Shown piece by piece: positions 59,485-64,000 of a DNA stretch of 64,000 bases (positions within the stretch are counted from its first letter, which is position 1; every line of letters begins with the position of its first letter). The stretch is from Bigelowiella natans CCMP2755. Lineage: Eukaryota; Cercozoa; Chlorarachniophyceae. The notes below the pieces were generated by a model. That model searched no databases. It was not told the origin of the DNA and was given only the letters and a program-made list of their open reading frames with translations. The DNA lies in assembly GCA_000320545.1 (NCBI GenBank), contig ADNK01003482.1, positions 62,001-126,000 of the forward strand, read 5' to 3'. Made by a program: the position numbers and the translations under genes.

Positions 59485-60079
59485 ATGCAGACTCCCAAGA
59501 CACCGAAATTGATGAACAGTAACGCCCACGTGCGCTATTACAATGAAATGAGGGGTAAGCTAGGCTGGAGCACCTTGGAATATCTAGGTGAATATGTATA
59601 TTGCTTACGTTACATCTATGCGACAATCTATCATCGTTTGTCGCATCAACATTTAGGGAATTCACCTGCGAGCATGTCGCTGAGATAGTTCGGATGTGGA
59701 AAGGTCTCTTGTCGTCGTTCACAGAGTGGGCTTTGGCATTGTCGTATGTGAGAAATGCAAGCGTACTGTCCTGGCAACTGGACATTTCAAAGTTGAAATT
59801 TTGGAGGGAAGGTATATCGTGAGTCTTTACTTCATGCGAAAATGCATTAAAAAAAACCGATTAGCTGCAAATGACAACTTATTTTGTAAAATTATGCAGA
59901 AATTATCCTATAATTTTAGGTTTTTGTACGAGAAAGATCTACCACAAGTGCTGCTTTATTACAAAGTCCCCTTGAGCCACTCACTGCTCCAGAGGATTTA
60001 CAAGCACGCATCCGTAGAGCTTATTCCGTGTTCGTTAACTACGCACATTGGCACTCAAAGTCCATACAAGTCATTCTAA
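59485..60079 (+). CDS. Short plus-strand gene abutting the Kelch gene; unrecognised
   Basis: A likely first exon starts at 59485, MQTPKTPKLMNSNAHVRYYN, with donor GTAAGC. Downstream, an exon reading VGFGIVVCEKCKRTVLATGH ends at about 59815 and joins in phase to FLYEKDLPQVLLYYKVPLSH, with a stop at 60079. I could not join the first exon to the second in phase. The CxxC pair (CEKC) is the only visible motif. The stop codon is directly followed by the ATG of the next gene, in the same frame. Confidence 0.4.
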
Positions 60080-62046
60080 ATGGCTAAAGTAAGCGAATCG
60101 TGCGTTATTAATATCTCTTTTGGAGAGGTCCAGCAGCGGGTTCGATTCTTTAAAGGCACATCCTATGAGGCCCTCCAACAGATCTGTAAGGATGTGCATG
60201 GATTAGATCGATCTCTTTCAGTGCTGATCAGAGACCAAGGTCCTTTTTACCTGACATTTTATCAGACGTAATTTCTCACTTACCTTCCAAAATCTTGTAG
60301 ACGGGGTTGCTGTTGCTCTATCCGACGGTATTCCACACGAAAGCACTTTCAGACTTGAGATTATCAAGCGAAAGAGGAAACAGCCTTCGAGCAAAGTGGA
60401 TGGTTCTGGCAAGAGTCGCTCTGGTCCAAAACAAAATTCCATCAAGAAGCAGCAGAAGAAGTCTAAATTACAATGCATAACCCCATCCGGAGCTCATTCC
60501 AGCAATTTGGTATCGGATTCGAATCTCGGCAGAAAGACCTTGTTTACGAAATCTCCATCGCAGAGCGAAACACCGTCTTCTCAAGGAAACGAAAATCAAA
60601 AGTCGAAGAAGATTAAACCTAAAATCGAGAAGGAGGAAAAAATCGACTGGAAAGTGGGGGATGTGTGCGAGGCGAAGGTTGATGGAACGTGGAGGAAAGC
60701 CAAAGTTATCCGAGTTCGCAAGGGAAGAATCTCCATCTCTATTGCGGATATGCTTGGGAAATTTATGGACAAGCCTCTGCGCCCGATCGCAAACAAATCT
60801 ATGAAGCCAGTGCAACAAACGGCGGAAAGAAAATTAGTATCATCAGAATTGGAAACTATCCAGAACAATATGGAGGATGTCGAAGGAATTGACTTAGCGG
60901 ATAATTCCAAATCTTTCTGTCCTGAGCTTTCCCAGCTTCCCTTAACTCAGAAAGATGTGGCACCAAAGATGTTGCCAAATTCATCACAGCTACCTGCTAC
61001 TCTTGACAGAAAATCGTTCACGAATTTAAAATTCTTCGCAGCAAAAGGTAGCTGCCCACCGCCTCTTTGGGGAGCAACTATGACAACAGCACACGACGGG
61101 AAAGTAATTCTCCATGGAGGAAACACCGCTGATTCCACCCACGATCACCTATACTGCTTCAATAGTCATAGCGGGGAATGGACGGAGTTGGCTGTGGTAT
61201 GTGCTGGAATAATGTTCGCACTATTTCTCAAAAAAACGTTCTTACAAAGGGGAGTCAAGAAAAGGCCAATTTTATTCCTAAAATATATATATCCCGCGTT
61301 GAATCTCAAATTAATCTCGCGCAGCAATGTGTGTGTTTGTGTGTTTGTGTGTGTGTTATGTGTATGTCCGACGAAAAAATTGAGTAGTTATGCGATGTAC
61401 TTGCAGGATCGAAAGCCACAAGCTCGTGCATGGCACAGCGGTACATCCTCACTCATGCATTATTCTCAATCGATTGAATATCTTCTTAGTTGATTTCAAT
61501 CATATGCTTTATTAATTAGCCACTTACGTTCCGGACCAATCTTTGATCTTCATATTTGGAGGTGATAACATTTTTTTCAGACTGCTTCTCGTCATCCTGC
61601 ATCAACATTTTCAGCAGGCACAAGGTTGGACATGACAATATATTACATTACTTCATTAGGGGAGAGTGTTTCAAGTCGCCGAAATCCAAAGGTGCTAAGC
61701 GAACCTCTACTTCTGGACACGGGTAAGTCAAAATTGCCGTATTGCGAACGCAAGAGGGGAAAGGGGAAGTGGTCACTTCGCGTGATATTGTAACATGCAC
61801 CGCCTTCGATATTCCTTTTTGAGGAGCTAATACTTAACTTTTCCTGCAGAGCTGCATTATTTCTACCCCCCGGCAACAAACGGTCCATGCCCCAAACCAC
61901 GAGCAGGCCATTCCTCCTCGTTAGTTGGGGACAATATCATCATTTTTGGAGGCTGTAACGGTGTGAACTTCTTCAATGAAGTCTTCTGCCTGAACCTGAA
62001 AACTTGGACTTGGTAAACAATGTTCTTCGTACGAGAAATAATACTC

Positions 62047-62081
<35 letters not shown>

Positions 62082-62600
62082 ACATAGAACATACATTCTG
62101 GTTCATCACATCGTCTTAATGTTGATACGACCTCTTCCTATCATGGGGTGGTTAGGTCTCAGCCTAAAGTGATCGGAGAGTCTCCAGAGCCTAGAGGATA
62201 TCACGCTGCAACACCCGTAGGGTCATGTTTGGTTATCTGTGGAGGAAACGATAGAAAGAACACATATGACTCCGTGTGGATTCTCAATACTGAGCTCTGG
62301 ATATGGCAAAAAATGGACAACATAAACATCCCAGCGCTGACCGGGCATAAAAGCATTCTCATCGGAGAAACCATATTTTACGCAGGGGGTTGGAACACGC
62401 AAGAGGAAGAGGAAGATAGGAAATGCTCGGAATACGTCATTGCATTAGATACAAAAACTTGGCAGATGGAGACCGTTACAGCCTGCCCATTCTTTAGCCG
62501 CGTGGGTCACAACTTGACAGTTGTGAAAAATCGGCTTGTGATGTTTGGAGGCAGAGGCGCTGGCGGTGTTCTAAATTCCGATCTATATTTGTCACAATAA
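60080..62600 (+). CDS. Tudor-like plus Kelch beta-propeller protein
   Basis: Exon 60080-60239 starts MAKVSESCVINISFGEVQQR and joins in phase 1 to 60301-61196 (DGVAVALSDGIPHE), giving an N-terminal beta-grasp-like fold of about 75 residues. A basic linker follows. WKVGDVCEAKVDGTWRKAKV with IRVRKGRISISI is a Tudor/Agenet-like barrel. The rest is Kelch repeats: CPPPLWGATMTTAHDGKVIL with HGGN, ARAWHSATYVPDQSLIFIFG, PCPKPRAGHSSSLVGDNIII with FGG, SPEPRGYHAATPVGSCLVIC with GGN, LTGHKSILIGETIFYAGG, and FFSRVGHNLTVVKNRLVMFG; stop at 62600. Six blades are visible. Tudor modules bind methylated Lys or Arg and Kelch propellers bind proteins, so a chromatin or ubiquitin-ligase adaptor role is plausible but inferred. 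Confidence 0.75.
61327..61356. repeat. Imperfect (TG)n run
   Basis: GT-rich tract in an intron of the Tudor-Kelch gene. Confidence 0.8.
62047..62074. repeat. (TA)n microsatellite
   Basis: Perfect TA run in an intron between two Kelch exons. Confidence 0.95.
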
Positions 62601-62665
62601 GCCAAATGAAACTCAACAAATTTAATCCTTCAAGTAACAAATATACATTTGTACAAATATCACCC

Positions 62666-62667
<2 letters not shown>

Positions 62668-62703
<36 letters not shown>
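62668..62703. repeat. (TG)n microsatellite
   Basis: Perfect TG run of 36 bp, about 70 bp beyond the stop codon of the Tudor-Kelch gene. Confidence 0.95.
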
Positions 62704-62705
<2 letters not shown>

Positions 62706-62719
62706 ATTCCATCGCTAGT

Positions 62720-63170
62720 GCTTATAATCTTGAAATTAGTATCCTATTTACATTCATAACGTGCTTATATGCAAGTTGAAAGTGACTTATTCTCCGAAGT
62801 AGTCATCACCTCGCAGCGTAGGTCCAGATGTTGTAGAAACCACTTTGAATATCGAAGCATCCAGAACGCACATAGCCACACGGTTTTCATCACGACTGAA
62901 ATATGTAGTGTGAATCTACAGTTGATTGCGTGATAGCAATGTAATTGGTGGGTCACAACAATTCGGGAGGATGGGATGAGCGTCGATGGTATCATCTAGA
63001 TCATGCCGCCGCGCCAATTCGCAAGCAAGCTAGCATGAATGCAAGCTGAGTTAATGCTGATCATTGGAGTGGCTCCGCCTCATAGCATCTACTAGCTAGC
63101 TAGTCTGAGTCACACACATGCGCATGCGATGTGCGTGCACAGATGGAGATGCTTTCGATTCAAATGCATG
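62720..63170. other. Intergenic region, no gene seen
   Basis: Nothing recognisable; from about 63000 the TGCA/CTAG-rich texture begins. Confidence 0.5.
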
Positions 63171-63179
63171 ACACACATA

Positions 63180-63252
63180 ATAGACTAGGCACAACCTAAG
63201 CGCTGCGTAGCCGCTGCGCTCAATTTGCACAGCTGCATCAGGATGACTGTCA
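63180..63252 (+). mobile_element. LINE 3' tail, left half, interrupted
   Basis: Wording 'aagcgctg.gtagccgctgc' and 'cagctgcatcaggatgac' matches the last coding bases of the LINE family. It stops where the MITE-like element begins; the rest of the tail resumes at about 63657. Confidence 0.7.
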
Positions 63253-63656
63253 CAAGTCCGTCAAACCTGTAACGAATCGCCAGAATGTGCATTTGGAAGC
63301 TTTTGCGCGCGACCAAGCGCGTCATGTGATGCAATGGACATTGGATTTGCTCGCATTTCTTTGAAATTTTTCGTGCATATCACATTTGGTCAAACGCACA
63401 CGCAACAAAAGCATTCAAAATGTGGCAGAGAACAAACGCGCAGCGCGCATCCGCTACACAACGGGTGTGAATTTTCACACTTTGAGGCCTTGAAAATGGA
63501 CATTTTGGTCAACATTTCGGTCATTTTTTCAGGTTTGGCCATCGGACAAGTTCTAATGACTTTTCTTTGACTAACTGCAACTGCCTGCTGCTTCAAAGCG
63601 CGTCGCAAAGCGCTGCACTGTTCACAACCCCGTCGTTACCGGGTTTGACGGACTTG
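63253..63656. mobile_element. MITE-like element with terminal inverted repeats (copy B), nested in a LINE tail
   Basis: Left end caagtccgtcaaacctgtaa at 63253 pairs with right end ttaccgggtttgacggactt ending at 63656, about 22 bp of near-perfect inverted repeat (one base longer on the right). Length 404 bp, non-coding. Ends resemble copy A at 53129-53635 (shared core GTCAAACC). Confidence 0.75.
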
Positions 63657-63722
63657 TGGTTGACAAAAGATTTGCATTGATCACTTCATTGCATCCGTCT
63701 CTGTCTCACATGTGCTAGTGTG
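63657..63722 (+). mobile_element. LINE 3' tail, right half
   Basis: Contains 'gatcacttcattgcatccg' and 'tctcacatgtgctag', the family's 3' terminal words, displaced from the left half by the MITE-like insertion. Confidence 0.75.
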
Positions 63723-64000
63723 GACGTAAACCATTGCATTCATCATCAGCAGCAATGCACACATTTTGCAGCAATGTGTGACACATAGCAAGCAGCTTGC
63801 ACATGCTAGCTGCCAGAGCATGCAGCGGCCGCGCACCACGTACGCGCGCGTGCAGCTCCATGTGGTCAATTGTTAATTAGAGCTATGCATCTAGAGGTGC
63901 AGCGCGCCAAACATAGCACACCCCCTATACATAGCACGCGCACAAGGCATGCCAGCATGGTCTACTGGAGAGGTGAAACTGCTTGACTGTTGCAAGCTAG
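63723..64000. other. TGCA/CATG/GCGC-rich end of window
   Basis: No gene seen; includes agcatgc, gcatgcc and gcgcgcg words, the same texture as the other islands. Confidence 0.5.

Noticed and set aside
799-62703. CRISPR array or other spaced repeats
   Set aside because: All tandem repeats seen are simple microsatellites or a 46-bp direct duplication; there are no regular spacers, and the gene structure is eukaryotic.

Overview
The window is nuclear DNA of an intron-bearing, probably single-celled eukaryote (protist or alga). Genes are split by GT-AG introns that are mostly 50-90 bp long. Exons can be joined by reading frame and phase, and the products are typically eukaryotic: NUF2, COP9 subunit 8, a 60S ribosomal protein, a DHHC palmitoyltransferase and a SEC14-GOLD protein. 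I cannot assign a species from sequence alone. Microsatellites are exceptionally abundant, and islands rich in the words TGCA, CATG and CTAG separate the genes.

Layout. 1.0-2.0 kb: a degenerate ARF/SRP-receptor-beta-like GTPase (+). 3.2-6.0: SEC14-GOLD lipid-transfer-like protein (-). 6.6-8.6: kinetochore protein NUF2 (+), divergent from SEC14. 9.8-12.4: DHHC palmitoyltransferase whose zinc-binding cysteines are mostly replaced (-). 13.8-20.9: unrecognised many-exon gene (+). 21.3-21.65: LINE 3' fragment. 22.1-27.2: unrecognised many-exon gene (-). 28.8-34.5: HEATR3/Syo1-like ribosomal-protein import adaptor (+). 34.8-37.0: cluster of broken non-LTR retrotransposon pieces. 37.5-38.2: CSN8 (-). 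38.4-41.8: small membrane-protein candidate and a homocysteine S-methyltransferase (+). 42.4-44.0: ammonium transporter (-). 44.4-45.2: second LINE-type fragment. 46.4-47.4: zeta-crystallin-like oxidoreductase (-). 47.8-49.8: tail-anchored protein of unknown family (+). 50.9-51.5: N-myristoylated protein with a ubiquitin-like domain (-). 52.0-52.3: RPL29 (+). 53.1-53.6: MITE-like element. 54.2-57.7: pentameric ligand-gated ion channel (-). 58.7-59.4: small membrane protein (-). 59.5-60.1: short gene (+), abutting a Tudor-Kelch protein at 60.1-62.6 (+). 63.0-64.0: LINE tail interrupted by a second MITE.

There are no operons and no single pathway. The neighbours are mostly unrelated housekeeping genes, several in divergent pairs (SEC14/NUF2, 22-27 kb gene/HEATR3, oxidoreductase/tail-anchored gene, Ubl/RPL29). 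The most notable content is the channel gene, which looks like the prokaryotic (Cys-less) branch of the family and has a microsatellite inside a membrane segment; the myristoylated ubiquitin-like protein; the DHHC enzyme with a lost zinc site; and two mobile-element families, a LINE seen mainly as short 3' tails and a MITE with matching terminal inverted repeats.
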